DNA from: Actinophytocola xinjiangensis
GTDB lineage: Bacteria > Actinomycetota > Actinomycetes > Mycobacteriales > Pseudonocardiaceae
Assembly: GCF_001921215.1 (NCBI RefSeq)
Contig: NZ_MSIF01000013.1
Location: forward strand, 1-64,000
DNA: 64,000 nucleotides
Reading direction: 5' to 3'
Notes under the pieces: model-generated
The model's input: only the letters and a program-made list of their open reading frames with translations
Told to the model about the DNA's origin: nothing
Database searches by the model: none
In this document: piece after piece, positions 41,157 to 49,091 of the stretch
Position numbering within the stretch: position 1 is the stretch's first letter
Layout: the number at the start of each line of letters is the position of its first letter
Program-made: the position numbers and the translations under genes

Positions 41157-41696
41157 TCAGTCCCAGTCCGGCGGCAGGTCGGCCGGGCGGATCCGGAACA
41201 CCTGCAGGGTCAGGTTGTAGTACTTGTCGGTCTCGCCGACCCAGGCCATGCCCAGCCGTTTGGCGGTGCCGATGGCCCGGGTGTTGGACGGCCGCGCGAC
41301 GGCGAACAGCTCGTCGATCTCCTGGGTGAACGCCCAGCGGATGAGGGCGGTGCCGCCCTCGGCGGCGTAGCCCTGGCCCCACGCGTCGGGCCGCAGCTGC
41401 CAGCTCAGTTCCAGGTCCTCGTCGTAGGGCGGCAGCAGGCGGATGCCCAGACCGCCAACGACCTCGCCGTCCTCGCGGCGTTGGATCGCCCATCGTCCCC
41501 TCGGGGGAAGCATGTTCGGCTGCGCCTCGGTCCACGCGTGCAGCACGGCGCGCATGGCGGTCGTGTCGGAGACCTGGCCCATGGCCGGGGTGAGCCACCG
41601 GGTGACCTTCTCCGCGCCGTAGATCGCCAGCGCGGGCGCGGCATCGTCGAGCTCCCATTCGCGCACGACGAGCCGGTCGGTGCTCAACTCTTCCAT
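41157..41696 (-). CDS. GNAT-family N-acetyltransferase
   Basis: A 179-residue RimJ/RimL-like acetyltransferase. It opens LSTDRLVVREWELDDAAPAL and has the acetyl-CoA loop LSWQLRPDAWGQGYAAEGGT with ARPSNTRAIGTAKRLGM near the end. ATG 41696 fits the family start; an in-frame GTG at 41714 would add six residues. It is unrelated in type to the upstream catabolic operon, with which it is convergent, and divergent from a VOC gene across a region with direct repeats. The acceptor is unknown. Confidence 0.82.
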   Translation of the reverse strand: MEELSTDRLVVREWELDDAAPALAIYGAEKVTRWLTPAMGQVSDTTAMRAVLHAWTEAQPNMLPPRGRWAIQRREDGEVVGGLGIRLLPPYDEDLELSWQLRPDAWGQGYAAEGGTALIRWAFTQEIDELFAVARPSNTRAIGTAKRLGMAWVGETDKYYNLTLQVFRIRPADLPPDWD

Positions 41697-41723
41697 GGGT
41701 TCGAGCCTACTCACTTGACACCT

Positions 41724-41755
41724 ACCGGACGGTTATAGAACCATCTGGTTATGGA
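41724..41755. promoter_or_regulatory. Two direct repeats, each a small palindrome, before the VOC gene
   Basis: ACC-GGAC-GGTTATAGA (41724-41739) is followed at a 16-base period by ACC-ATCT-GGTTATGGA (41740-41755), the second copy running into the ATG at 41751. Each contains the inverted repeat ACC-N4-GGT, and AACCA-TC-TGGTT (41739-41750) is a perfect palindrome. TTGACA (41715-41720) just upstream could be the -35 box. Spacing and symmetry suggest two operator sites. Confidence 0.45.
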
Positions 41756-42161
41756 ATGGACTATCGAGGTCATCGTGGTTCCCGTGTCCGATGTGGACCG
41801 GGCGAAGACGTTCTACGAACAGGCCATGGGCTTCGTCGTCGACCACGACACCCGCCTCGGCCCGGACACCCGGTTCGTGCAGCTCACGCCGCCGGGCTCC
41901 GGCTGCTCGATCGTCCTGGGCGCCCCGTCGCCGCTGGCCCCCGGCACCCTCGGCGGCGTGCAACTGGTCGTGGCCGACCTGCGGCGCGCCCGGCGCGAGC
42001 TGGCCGAGCGCGGCGTCGACGTCGGCGAGATCACGTTCATGAGCCAGCAGGGCTCCCGCCCGGCCACCGACGACGACGACCTGAACAACGCCGGTTTCCT
42101 GGGTTTCGCCGACCCCGACGGCAACAGCTGGGTCATCCAGCAGATCACCGCCCGCGCCTGA
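41751..42161 (+). CDS. VOC-family (glyoxalase/bleomycin-resistance-like) protein
   Basis: A 136-residue vicinal-oxygen-chelate protein with two beta-alpha-beta-beta-beta modules: VIVVPVSDVDRAKTFYEQAM in the first, and VQLVVADLRRARRELAERGV to FADPDGNSWVIQQI in the second, containing the usual ADPDGN-like turn and the metal-ligand region. It belongs to the short, dimeric glyoxalase superfamily I type. Such proteins are lyases, dioxygenases or drug binders, and nothing here decides. No strong ribosome site precedes ATG 41751; operator-like repeats run into it. Confidence 0.82.
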   Translation: MEWTIEVIVVPVSDVDRAKTFYEQAMGFVVDHDTRLGPDTRFVQLTPPGSGCSIVLGAPSPLAPGTLGGVQLVVADLRRARRELAERGVDVGEITFMSQQGSRPATDDDDLNNAGFLGFADPDGNSWVIQQITARA

Positions 42162-42253
42162 ACCCGCACCCTCTCCCGGCCGATTCGTCCGGGTCCGCGT
42201 CGTTGTCCTGGTATTTTGTGTGACACCGAAACGGAGAGGAACGAGAGAGGGTC

Positions 42254-42391
42254 ATGGACTCCTATCGAAGTACCGGCAGCGTCCGCGAACCAGAAACCGG
42301 ACGCTGTGAACCAGCTCAGGACGACCCAGATCCTCCATGCTGTAGCGACGTGCCCACTCGTGGTAGCCACTCCGAGGCGGTGGGCACGTGA
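42254..42391 (+). CDS. 45-codon leader peptide gene overlapping the CNNM start (candidate)
   Basis: An uninterrupted small frame starts at ATG 42254 behind the purine-rich GGAGAGGAACGAGAGAGGG and ends in TGA 42389-42391, overlapping the GTG start of the CNNM gene by four bases. The peptide has EPETGRCEP and, at residues 23-30, DDPDPPCC. Alternating acidic residues and prolines resemble nascent chains that destabilise the ribosome at low Mg2+, such as E. coli MgtL. Codon choice is unlike the neighbours (CCA, CCT, GAA, CGA, TAT), which means either a regulatory reading frame or none at all. Translating its last third would open the hairpin that hides the CNNM start. Confidence 0.5.
   Translation: MDSYRSTGSVREPETGRCEPAQDDPDPPCCSDVPTRGSHSEAVGT
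42277..42389 (+). promoter_or_regulatory. Structured 5' leader that sequesters the CNNM start codon
   Basis: Three stem-loops follow one another. CAGCGTCCG/CGGACGCTG (42277-42285 with 42298-42306) has nine perfect pairs and a 12-base loop. CAGC-tc-AGGA (42312-42321) pairs with TCCT-ccat-GCTG (42331-42342). ACGTGCCCAC/GTGGGCACGT (42348-42357 with 42380-42389) has ten perfect pairs, and its 3' arm contains the first two bases of the GTG start at 42388; the GAGG ribosome site (42374-42377) lies in its loop. I do not recognise a known riboswitch class (no M-box core). Confidence 0.6.
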
Positions 42392-43758
42392 TCCTCAGCC
42401 TCCTCGGTGTGCTGCTCGGAGTGGTGGTTGTCGTGCTGCTCTCCGTGCTGACGGGCTACTTCGTCGCGCAGGAGTTCGGCTACATGGCCGTCGACCGGTC
42501 CCGCCTGCGCTCCCGCGCGGCCGCCGGTGACGCGGAGGCCGCCCGCGCGCTGGAGATCACCAAACGCACGTCGTTCATGCTCTCCGGTGCCCAGCTGGGC
42601 ATCACCGCGACCGGCCTGCTCGTCGGCTACGTCGCCGAACCGCTGATCGGCGCCGGACTCGGCGACCTGTTCGGCGGCGTCGGCGTGCCGCACGGCGTCG
42701 GCGTCGCCATCGGCACCGTCCTGGCCCTGCTGCTCTCGGCCGTGGTGCAAATGGTCTTCGGCGAGCTGTTCCCCAAGAACCTCGCGATCGCCAGACCGGA
42801 ACCGGTGGCGACCAGGCTCGCCTGGTCGACCAAGGCCTACCTCAGCGTGTTCGGCTGGCTGATCTGGCTGTTCGACCGGGCCGCCGAACTGCTGCTCAAG
42901 GCCGTCCGGATCGAACCGGTGCACGACGTCGAGCACGCCGCCACCCCGCGCGACCTGGAGCACATCGTGGCCGCGTCCCGCGACCGCGGTGACCTGCCGG
43001 CCGAACTGTCGGCGCTGCTGGACCGGGTGCTCGACTTCCAGGGGAGCACCGCCGAACACGCCATGATCCCGCGACCCCGGGTGACCACCATCGACGTCAA
43101 CGAGCCGGTGCGCCACGCCCAGGCGCTGATGGCCGCCGGCCACTCACGCCTGCCGGTCCTCGGCGACGACGTCGACGACGTGGTCGGCGTGGTGTGCCTG
43201 CGCGAGGTGCTCGCCCTCGACGAGCGTTTCCTGGACACCACCACGGTCGGCGAGATCGCCCACCGCCCGGTGATGGTGCCGGCGTCGCTGCCGCTGGCCG
43301 CCGTGCTCGACCAACTCCGCGCGGCCGACGACGAGTTCGCCTGCGTGGTCGACGAGTACGGCGGGCTGGCCGGTGTCGTCACCGCCGAGGACATCGCCGA
43401 GGAACTCGTCGGCGAGATCACCGACGAGCACGACCCGCTGGACACCGACCGGGTCCGCCCCGGTGAGGAGGGCGGCTGGCTGGTGCCCGGCGCCATGCAC
43501 ATCGACGAGGCCGAGCGCCTGCTCGGCCACGACCTGCCGGCCGGCGACTACCAGACCATCGCCGGCCTGGTGATGGCCGAGCTGCAACGCCTGCCCCACC
43601 CCGGCGACACGGTCACCGTCGAACTGCCCGACCCGCCCGGCGCCGAGCCGGGGGCCCCCACCTACCTGACCGTCGAGGTCCGCACCGTGGCCCGCAAGGT
43701 TCCCGACACCGTCCGCATCCTGACCACGCCGGCCGAGATGGCGGGTGACCGGTCGTGA
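42388..43758 (+). CDS. CNNM/CorC-HlyC family membrane protein (DUF21-CBS-CorC)
   Basis: A 456-residue protein with a DUF21/CNNM membrane domain (residues 1 to about 190; helices such as LLGVLLGVVVVVLLSVLTGY and the conserved VFGELFPKNLAIARPEPVAT). A CBS pair follows (about 205-335; MIPRPRVTTIDVNEPVRHAQ, DEYGGLAGVVTAEDIAEELV), and then a C-terminal CorC_HlyC domain (about 350-440; PGAMHIDEAERLLGHDLPAG). CNNM/CorB/MpfA relatives move or export Mg2+, often Na+-driven, with Mg-ATP bound by the CBS pair. Its GTG start lies in a hairpin and overlaps a leader peptide gene. Its stop overlaps the next CNNM gene by four bases. Confidence 0.92.
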   Translation: MILSLLGVLLGVVVVVLLSVLTGYFVAQEFGYMAVDRSRLRSRAAAGDAEAARALEITKRTSFMLSGAQLGITATGLLVGYVAEPLIGAGLGDLFGGVGVPHGVGVAIGTVLALLLSAVVQMVFGELFPKNLAIARPEPVATRLAWSTKAYLSVFGWLIWLFDRAAELLLKAVRIEPVHDVEHAATPRDLEHIVAASRDRGDLPAELSALLDRVLDFQGSTAEHAMIPRPRVTTIDVNEPVRHAQALMAAGHSRLPVLGDDVDDVVGVVCLREVLALDERFLDTTTVGEIAHRPVMVPASLPLAAVLDQLRAADDEFACVVDEYGGLAGVVTAEDIAEELVGEITDEHDPLDTDRVRPGEEGGWLVPGAMHIDEAERLLGHDLPAGDYQTIAGLVMAELQRLPHPGDTVTVELPDPPGAEPGAPTYLTVEVRTVARKVPDTVRILTTPAEMAGDRS

Positions 43759-44759
43759 GTAACCTGGATCCGTTGCTGGCGCTGGTGATCACCGTGCTGG
43801 TGGTGGCGCTGTCGGCGTTCTTCGTGGCCATCGAGTTCGCCCTGGTGGCCGCGCGCGGGCACCGGCTGGCCGAGGCCGCCGAGCGCAGCGCCTCGGCGCG
43901 GGCCGCGCTGCGCAGCGCGCGGGACCTGTCGATGCTGCTCGCCGGTTCACAGCTGGGGATCACGCTGTGCACGCTGGTGCTCGGCGCGGTCACCAAACCG
44001 ACCGTGCACCACCTGATGACCCCGATGATCAGCTCGTGGGGCCTGCCGGAGACGGCCGCCGACGTCGTCGCGTTCGTGCTCTCGCTGATCGTGGTGACCT
44101 TCATCCACCTGGTCGTCGGCGAGATGGCCCCGAAGTCGTGGGCGATCGCGCACCCCGAGCGGTCGGCGACCCTGCTGGCGATCCCGATGCGGGCGTTCAT
44201 GTGGCTGACCCGCCCGGCGCTGGTGCTGCTCAACGGGGTGGCCAACCGGTGCCTGCGCGCGGTCGGCGTGCAGCCGGTCGACGAGCTGGACAGCGGGCAC
44301 ACCCCCGAGGACCTGCGGCACCTGCTCGACCACTCCAGCGAGGTCGGCGCCCTCGACGACCAGCGCCACGACCAGCTGGCGACCGCGCTGGACCTGCACA
44401 CCCGCCCGGTCCGGGAGATCATGCGCCCGCGCGCCGAACTGGTCACCGTCGCCCCGACCGACGGGCCGGCGGCGGTCCGCGCCGCCGCCAGGACCAGCGG
44501 CCACCTGCGCCTGGTGGTGTGGGACGGCGAGCCGCTGGGCATGGTGCACGTGCGCGACGCGTTGCTGGGCACCAAGACGGCGGCCGAGCTGATGCGCCCG
44601 GTCCTCACGCTGCCCGACGACACGCCCGCGCACGCGGCACTGACCACGATGCGCGACCGCAGCAACCACCTGGCGCTGGTGTACCGGGAAGGTGAGCTGG
44701 CCGGTCTGCTGACCCTGCACGACCTGCTCGACCAGCTGCTGCCGCAGGCGACGGCCTGA
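43755..44759 (+). CDS. Second CNNM/DUF21-CBS membrane protein, without CorC domain
   Basis: A 334-residue paralogue of the preceding protein. The DUF21 membrane domain (residues 1 to about 195; ALVITVLVVALSAFFVAIEF, HLVVGEMAPKSWAIAHPERS) and the CBS pair (about 210-330; REIMRPRAELVTVAPTDGPA, LVYREGELAGLLTLHDLLDQ) are present, but the chain stops after the CBS domains. Such adjacent long and short CNNM pairs are common in actinobacteria, and a heterodimer is possible since CNNM proteins are dimers. A very strong hairpin terminator follows eight bases later. Confidence 0.9.
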   Translation: MSNLDPLLALVITVLVVALSAFFVAIEFALVAARGHRLAEAAERSASARAALRSARDLSMLLAGSQLGITLCTLVLGAVTKPTVHHLMTPMISSWGLPETAADVVAFVLSLIVVTFIHLVVGEMAPKSWAIAHPERSATLLAIPMRAFMWLTRPALVLLNGVANRCLRAVGVQPVDELDSGHTPEDLRHLLDHSSEVGALDDQRHDQLATALDLHTRPVREIMRPRAELVTVAPTDGPAAVRAAARTSGHLRLVVWDGEPLGMVHVRDALLGTKTAAELMRPVLTLPDDTPAHAALTTMRDRSNHLALVYREGELAGLLTLHDLLDQLLPQATA

Positions 44760-44766
44760 CCAGGTT

Positions 44767-44803
44767 GCCGGTGGCGGGTGAACGGTGTTCACCCGCCACC
44801 GGC
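44767..44803. terminator. Strong hairpin terminator after the CNNM operon
   Basis: A perfect 17-bp stem, GCCGGTGGCGGGTGAAC/GTTCACCCGCCACCGGC, with a three-base loop lies eight bases behind the second CNNM stop. It can serve both strands; the convergent ATPase gene ends at 44922. Confidence 0.8.
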
Positions 44804-44921
44804 GGTGTGCCCCCGTGGCCTTCGGCCCCCCGGTTTCCACGCTACCGGCGGGCACCGACAGTTCCTGGAGGGAAGACCGGCGGTTGTGGACAACTGGGCC
44901 GGTTCGCGACGGTGCGGGGGC

Positions 44922-46454
44922 CTACAGGGTGCTGGGGTCGATGGCGATCTTGCCGGGGTTGAAGCCCTCCGGGGGGACGCCCCTGGGGCTGTTGAGCCAG
45001 TCTCCCCGGTCGCGGACGTGGAACTTGGGGTCGTCCATCAGCAGGGACACGTAACAGCCGTAGTCGATGGCGAAGCCGTCGTAGAGGGTGCCGGGGCGGC
45101 GGGGGTCGGCGATGCCCCGGCGCAGCAGGTGCAGCAGACGCGCGTCGTGCAGGTCCTCGATGGTGCCGTTGCGTTCGGCGGCCAGCTGGTCGACCACGAA
45201 CGTCCGCGCCCGGCGGTGGCCGACGACCTCGTCGACCAGGCCGCGCAGGGTCGCCCTGGCCGGCTCGTTGGTGCCGATCGCGGTCTGCTTGTCGCGCAGG
45301 AACCAGTCGCGGGCCGCGCGGCGGACGTCGCCGATGGCGATCGGCTCGTCGTGGGCGTGTTGGGCGGCCAGCGCGGCGATGTTGATCGCGTCCCGGGGCA
45401 GGCACTCGGCCGCGCGGACCAGCTCGGCGAAGGCGTTGCGGCGGAAGGTGTCCTCGACGAACGTCGCCGGGTCCGGCGGCGGGTCGGCGATCATCGTCAG
45501 CAGCCGGATCCTGGCGTGGTTGAAGAACAGCTGCGCGAAGAAGTCCCTGGCCCGCGACCGGCCCTGGTCGAAGGACAGGAAGTCGTCCAGGTTCACCGCC
45601 GACGCGGCGTCCGAGCCGACCTCGATGCCCAGGTAGTCGCCGGCCGACGCGGGCGCGGCGAACCGCGAGCGGCGTTCGATCGCGGCGATCTTCACCGTCA
45701 CCCCCGGGATCGGGAGCACGCTGCGGCGCAACAGGTCCGCCAGGAACGGTTGCAGGTCACGCGGGATGCTGGACCACTCGTCGAGCAGCAGCCACAGCCG
45801 CGCGCCGCCCAGCGCCCGGGTGATCCCGCGCAGCGCCCTGGTCAGCGGCCCGAACAGCACGTGGTGGTGCTCGATGCCGGTGCGCACCAGCCGGCTCTCG
45901 GCGGTGACCGTGCGCCGCCGCCCGGCCGACAGCCTCGGCGAGCCGCTCAGCTCCACGCCCTCGTCGGACTCGTGCGAGCCGCCGACGGTCGTCTCGGCCG
46001 CCACCTCCCCGACGACCTTCACCTCGGTCGCCGCCGCCGCCAGCGCGTCCAGGGCACCCAGCAGCCCGGTCGGGTCGGTGACCTCGCGTTCGACGGCGAC
46101 CGTGAGCAGTTCGTCGTGCACCGCCTCCAGCGTGTCCACCAGCAGGTGGGTGCCGCGCACCGCCGCGCTCTGGGCGCTGTCGGAGTACATGCCGCCGGCC
46201 GAGCCGATCGTGCGCAGGTCCACGTACACGGCGACGTCGCCGGTGCCGGTCAGCAGGTCGCTCAGGTAGAGCAGCGCGTGCGTCTTCCCGGTGCCTCGGC
46301 GCCCGTAGACGATCTGGTGGTCGGGGGAGTGCAGCAGGGCCGCGAACGACCCGGCGGTCACGTAGGTCGCCGACAGCGTGGAGCGGTCGGTGCCCTCGGC
46401 CCGCCGGGGGATCCGCAGCAGGGCCTGGTTGAGGTGTTTCTGGCGTGCTGACAT
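44922..46454 (-). CDS. ORC/CDC6-like AAA ATPase of unknown role
   Basis: A 510-residue P-loop protein. Walker A is GRRGTGKTH (residues 51-59), and Walker B is LWLLLDEWSSIP around residue 225, followed by a sensor-like KIAAIERRSRF. The N-terminal arm (ATYVTAGSFAALLHSPDHQI) and the helical C-terminal half resemble the bacterial ORC-CDC6-type AAA ATPases described next to stress or defence genes. The C-terminus (DPRRPGTLYDGFAIDYGCYV, then SLLMDDPK) may be a small winged-helix domain. No origin, plasmid or nuclease gene is adjacent. ATG 46454 is used; two GTG codons precede it. Standalone gene, function not established. Confidence 0.75.
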   Translation of the reverse strand: MSARQKHLNQALLRIPRRAEGTDRSTLSATYVTAGSFAALLHSPDHQIVYGRRGTGKTHALLYLSDLLTGTGDVAVYVDLRTIGSAGGMYSDSAQSAAVRGTHLLVDTLEAVHDELLTVAVEREVTDPTGLLGALDALAAAATEVKVVGEVAAETTVGGSHESDEGVELSGSPRLSAGRRRTVTAESRLVRTGIEHHHVLFGPLTRALRGITRALGGARLWLLLDEWSSIPRDLQPFLADLLRRSVLPIPGVTVKIAAIERRSRFAAPASAGDYLGIEVGSDAASAVNLDDFLSFDQGRSRARDFFAQLFFNHARIRLLTMIADPPPDPATFVEDTFRRNAFAELVRAAECLPRDAINIAALAAQHAHDEPIAIGDVRRAARDWFLRDKQTAIGTNEPARATLRGLVDEVVGHRRARTFVVDQLAAERNGTIEDLHDARLLHLLRRGIADPRRPGTLYDGFAIDYGCYVSLLMDDPKFHVRDRGDWLNSPRGVPPEGFNPGKIAIDPSTL

Positions 46455-46488
46455 CACCACCCAGAGTGCCGGTCGGGTGGCGGGGAGA

Positions 46489-46878
46489 TCAACCCAGTGG
46501 CGCGAACAGGTCGACGTGGTAGCCGTCCGGGTCGGCGACGGTCGCGTAGCGCTGACCCCAGAACGCGTCCCACGGCTCCAGGTGCCCGTGGTACCCGGCG
46601 GCGACCAGCCCGGCGTACACCGTGTCCACTTCCGACGGTGAGTCGCACAGGAAGGCCAGCCCCACCGCCGATCCCGTCGGCCGCTCGAACGACGGGTCGA
46701 TCGCGCGGACCGACGCCTCGGTGTCCCAGGCGAACCGCAGACCGCCGGGCAGACCGGCCTCGACGTGCGGCTGGTCGTCCGAGCCGGGCGGGACGTCGAG
46801 CCCCAGGCGTCGGTAGAAGGCCAGGGAGGCGGCCATGTCCGCCACCACCAGCCCGATCAGGTCGAATCGTGGTGCCAT
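46489..46878 (-). CDS. VOC-family protein
   Basis: A 129-residue glyoxalase-like protein, with LIGLVVADMAASLAFYRRLG in the first module and WGQRYATVADPDGYHVDLFA at the end, the latter carrying the usual metal-site glutamate/aspartate region (DPDG-YHVDL). ATG 46878 gives the normal start; the frame is open to 46929. It lies 22 bases downstream of the PLP decarboxylase gene on the same strand and may be co-transcribed. Substrate unknown. Confidence 0.82.
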   Translation of the reverse strand: MAPRFDLIGLVVADMAASLAFYRRLGLDVPPGSDDQPHVEAGLPGGLRFAWDTEASVRAIDPSFERPTGSAVGLAFLCDSPSEVDTVYAGLVAAGYHGHLEPWDAFWGQRYATVADPDGYHVDLFAPLG

Positions 46879-46900
46879 ACCCCGACGGTAACCCCGGTGC

Positions 46901-48334
46901 TCACCGGCCGTCTTGAACGAATCGGACACCCAGCTCGCGGATCACCTCGGCCAGCAGCTCCACGTCGGTCTCGGTGGTGCGCCAGTTGACGATCGCCGGC
47001 CGGAACGCGGTCATCCCCCGGTGGACGGTCGTGCCCGCGTAGACCCGCCCGTCGGCCAGCAGCGCCCGGCCGACGGCCGCGTTCAGCTCGTCCAACTCCT
47101 CCTCGGGCACCCCGTCCGGGCGGTACCGGAAGAACACGATGCACAGCCCGACCGGCGCCAGCAGCTCCAGGTCCGGCGCCGCCTCGACGACCTTTCCCAG
47201 GTGCGCGGCCACGTCCAGGTGCCGCTCGACCATCGCCCGGTGACCGTCGCGGCCGTAGGCGCGCAGCGTCGCCCAGATCGGCAGCGCCCGCGCCCGGCGC
47301 GAGGACTCCGGCCCCAGCTGGTTGTAGTCGATCTGCTGGTCGTCCATCGACGCCAGGTACGGCACACCCCACCCGCCGAACGTCTCGGCCAGCACCTCGG
47401 GGTCGCGCACGAACACGAACCCGCTCTCGTACGGCACGTTGAGCCACTTGTGGCCGTCGGCGGCCACCGAGTTCGCCCTGGTCACCCCGGCCAGCAGCGG
47501 CGCGGTCCTCGGCGAGAGCGCGGCGAACAGGCCGAACGCGCCGTCCACGTGCAGCCAGGCGCCGTGCCGTTCGCACACGTCGGCCATGGCGTCGATCGGG
47601 TCGAAGTCGCCGGTGTTGACCTCGCCCGCGCAGGCCACCACCACCGCCGGACCGCCGGCCGCCGCCAGCTCACGGTCCAGCCGCTCCAGATCGATCCGCC
47701 CGGCGTCGTCGCGCGCGCACACCGTCACGCTGTCCCGGCCGATCCCCAGGATCTGCAACGCCTTGCGCACGCTGGGATGCACGTACCCGCTGGCGAACAC
47801 CGGCATCGCCGGCAGCCCCGCCAGCCCGTCGGCCAGCACGTCGCGCCCGTGCCGCCCGGCCCACCAGCGCCGCGCGGCGGCCAGGCCGGTGAGGTTGGCG
47901 AACGTGGCGCTGGGGGTGAGCACCCCGCCCCAGGACTCCGGCAGGCCGAACAGGTCCTTGAGCCAGCCCAGCGCGACCGTCTCCAGCGTGGTCGCCAGCG
48001 GCGAGGACGTCCACAGCCCGCCGACCTGGTCGGTCAGCGACGCCACCCAGTCGCCGGCCATCGCCGCCGGGGTCGACCCGCCGACGACGAAGTGGAAGAA
48101 CCGGGGACCGGAGGACGTGGTGGCGGCCAGGTCGGTCACCCGTAACAGCTCGGCGACCGACTCGGCCGCGCCGACACCCTCCTCGGGCAGCGGCCGGTGC
48201 AGTTCGGCGAGCACCTCGGCCGCGCCCGGCAGGCTCACCGGCCGCTCGTCCACCCCGGACAGGTAGCCGTGCGCCGCGGCGGCGACGGAGTCCAACACGT
48301 CCCCGGTGACCGAACGTTCCCGCAGAGGATCCAT
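46901..48334 (-). CDS. PLP-dependent group II amino acid decarboxylase-like protein
   Basis: A 477-residue fold-type I PLP enzyme of the aromatic-L-amino-acid/glutamate decarboxylase family. The cofactor lysine is Lys296 in ADGHKWLNVPY, the PLP-ring Asp is in WLHVDGAFG, and PSATFANLTGLAAARR marks the phosphate site. SRRARALPIWATLRAYG and the C-terminal FRPAIVNWRTTETDVE are also typical. It is somewhat shorter than animal aromatic decarboxylases. The substrate (Trp, Tyr, Phe, Asp, diaminobutyrate) is open. It lies downstream of a polar amino-acid importer on the same strand, across a 62-base gap with short repeats. Confidence 0.87.
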   Translation of the reverse strand: MDPLRERSVTGDVLDSVAAAAHGYLSGVDERPVSLPGAAEVLAELHRPLPEEGVGAAESVAELLRVTDLAATTSSGPRFFHFVVGGSTPAAMAGDWVASLTDQVGGLWTSSPLATTLETVALGWLKDLFGLPESWGGVLTPSATFANLTGLAAARRWWAGRHGRDVLADGLAGLPAMPVFASGYVHPSVRKALQILGIGRDSVTVCARDDAGRIDLERLDRELAAAGGPAVVVACAGEVNTGDFDPIDAMADVCERHGAWLHVDGAFGLFAALSPRTAPLLAGVTRANSVAADGHKWLNVPYESGFVFVRDPEVLAETFGGWGVPYLASMDDQQIDYNQLGPESSRRARALPIWATLRAYGRDGHRAMVERHLDVAAHLGKVVEAAPDLELLAPVGLCIVFFRYRPDGVPEEELDELNAAVGRALLADGRVYAGTTVHRGMTAFRPAIVNWRTTETDVELLAEVIRELGVRFVQDGR

Positions 48335-48361
48335 GTCCCGCAGGCTACGCCAGCACCCCGC

Positions 48362-48400
48362 CGATGATCACCCGTCGACGATCACACCGCCGATGATCAC
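48362..48400. repeat. Three short tandem repeats at the end of the lipoprotein gene
   Basis: CGATGATCAC, CGACGATCAC and CGATGATCAC at 48362, 48376 and 48391 (periods of 14 and 15 bases). Each contains the palindrome TGATCA or CGATC. They lie at the stop of the lipoprotein gene and just before the decarboxylase start on the minus strand. Confidence 0.45.
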
Positions 48401-49077
48401 ACCGCGAAAGCGGCGATCGCCCGCTCCACGGTGTCGGCCGCGGTCTGGTCGACCGACGGGTCGAACGTGGCCCGCCCGGCCCGCCCGGCCACCACGTTCA
48501 GCAGCGCATCTCCTTTGGACAGCAGGTAGGCCGCCTCGTAGGAGCGCTCGCCGGTGGCCTGGTCGGTGGCCAGGATCGTGTTCAGCACACCGGTCCAGCC
48601 ATCCGACCGTTCGATCGGCTGGCGGTCGAACACGTAGTGCACGCCGTCGACCTGGGCCGGGCAGTCCGAGGGCAGCAGGGTCGCCAGCAGCTGGTCGGCC
48701 GGCGCGTTCTCCGGGTCGAGCACCGCGGTCACCGCCAGCGAACGGCCGGCGTCGCGCCCGGTCCCCGACCACACCCCGAAGGCGTGCACCAGGTCCGCCG
48801 GCACCACCCTGCTCAGCGACGGGCACAGCCGCAGCACCGCCTCCCCGGCGCCGGCCGGCGTGAACCCGGGCACCCGCGCCGGTACGGCCGCCCGCGCCAC
48901 GTCCCGGTTCGCCCTGGCCACCTCGGCCGGCGGGGCCGGCGCCTCGGTGCTGGCATAGGTCGAGATGGTCGCCGGGGGCGCCACCCCGGCCGGGTCGTCG
49001 GCGGCCGGCGGCGCGGAACAGCCAGCCGAACAGCCGGCCGCCACCACGCAGAACACCAGTGCGCACAGGAATTTCAC
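48397..49077 (-). CDS. Lipoprotein of unknown function
   Basis: A 226-residue protein starting at GTG 49077 with GGAGG close upstream. The N-terminus is a lipoprotein signal (FLCALVFCVVAAGCSAGCS), with two possible lipobox cysteines. The mature part has an alanine/proline-rich linker, then a compact domain with two further cysteines (VLRLCPSLSR, TLLPSDCPAQV) that could form a disulfide. No family is recognised. It lies 14 bases after the last amino-acid permease gene, so it is probably part of that operon and may assist the importer or belong to the cell wall. Confidence 0.65.
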   Translation of the reverse strand: MKFLCALVFCVVAAGCSAGCSAPPAADDPAGVAPPATISTYASTEAPAPPAEVARANRDVARAAVPARVPGFTPAGAGEAVLRLCPSLSRVVPADLVHAFGVWSGTGRDAGRSLAVTAVLDPENAPADQLLATLLPSDCPAQVDGVHYVFDRQPIERSDGWTGVLNTILATDQATGERSYEAAYLLSKGDALLNVVAGRAGRATFDPSVDQTAADTVERAIAAFAV

Positions 49078-49091
49078 GACACCTCCAGGTC

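Noticed and set aside
42162-42388. A known Mg2+ riboswitch (M-box) or ydaO-type element before the CNNM gene
   Set aside because: The conserved cores of these classes are not visible; the structure is better described as simple stem-loops around a small reading frame.
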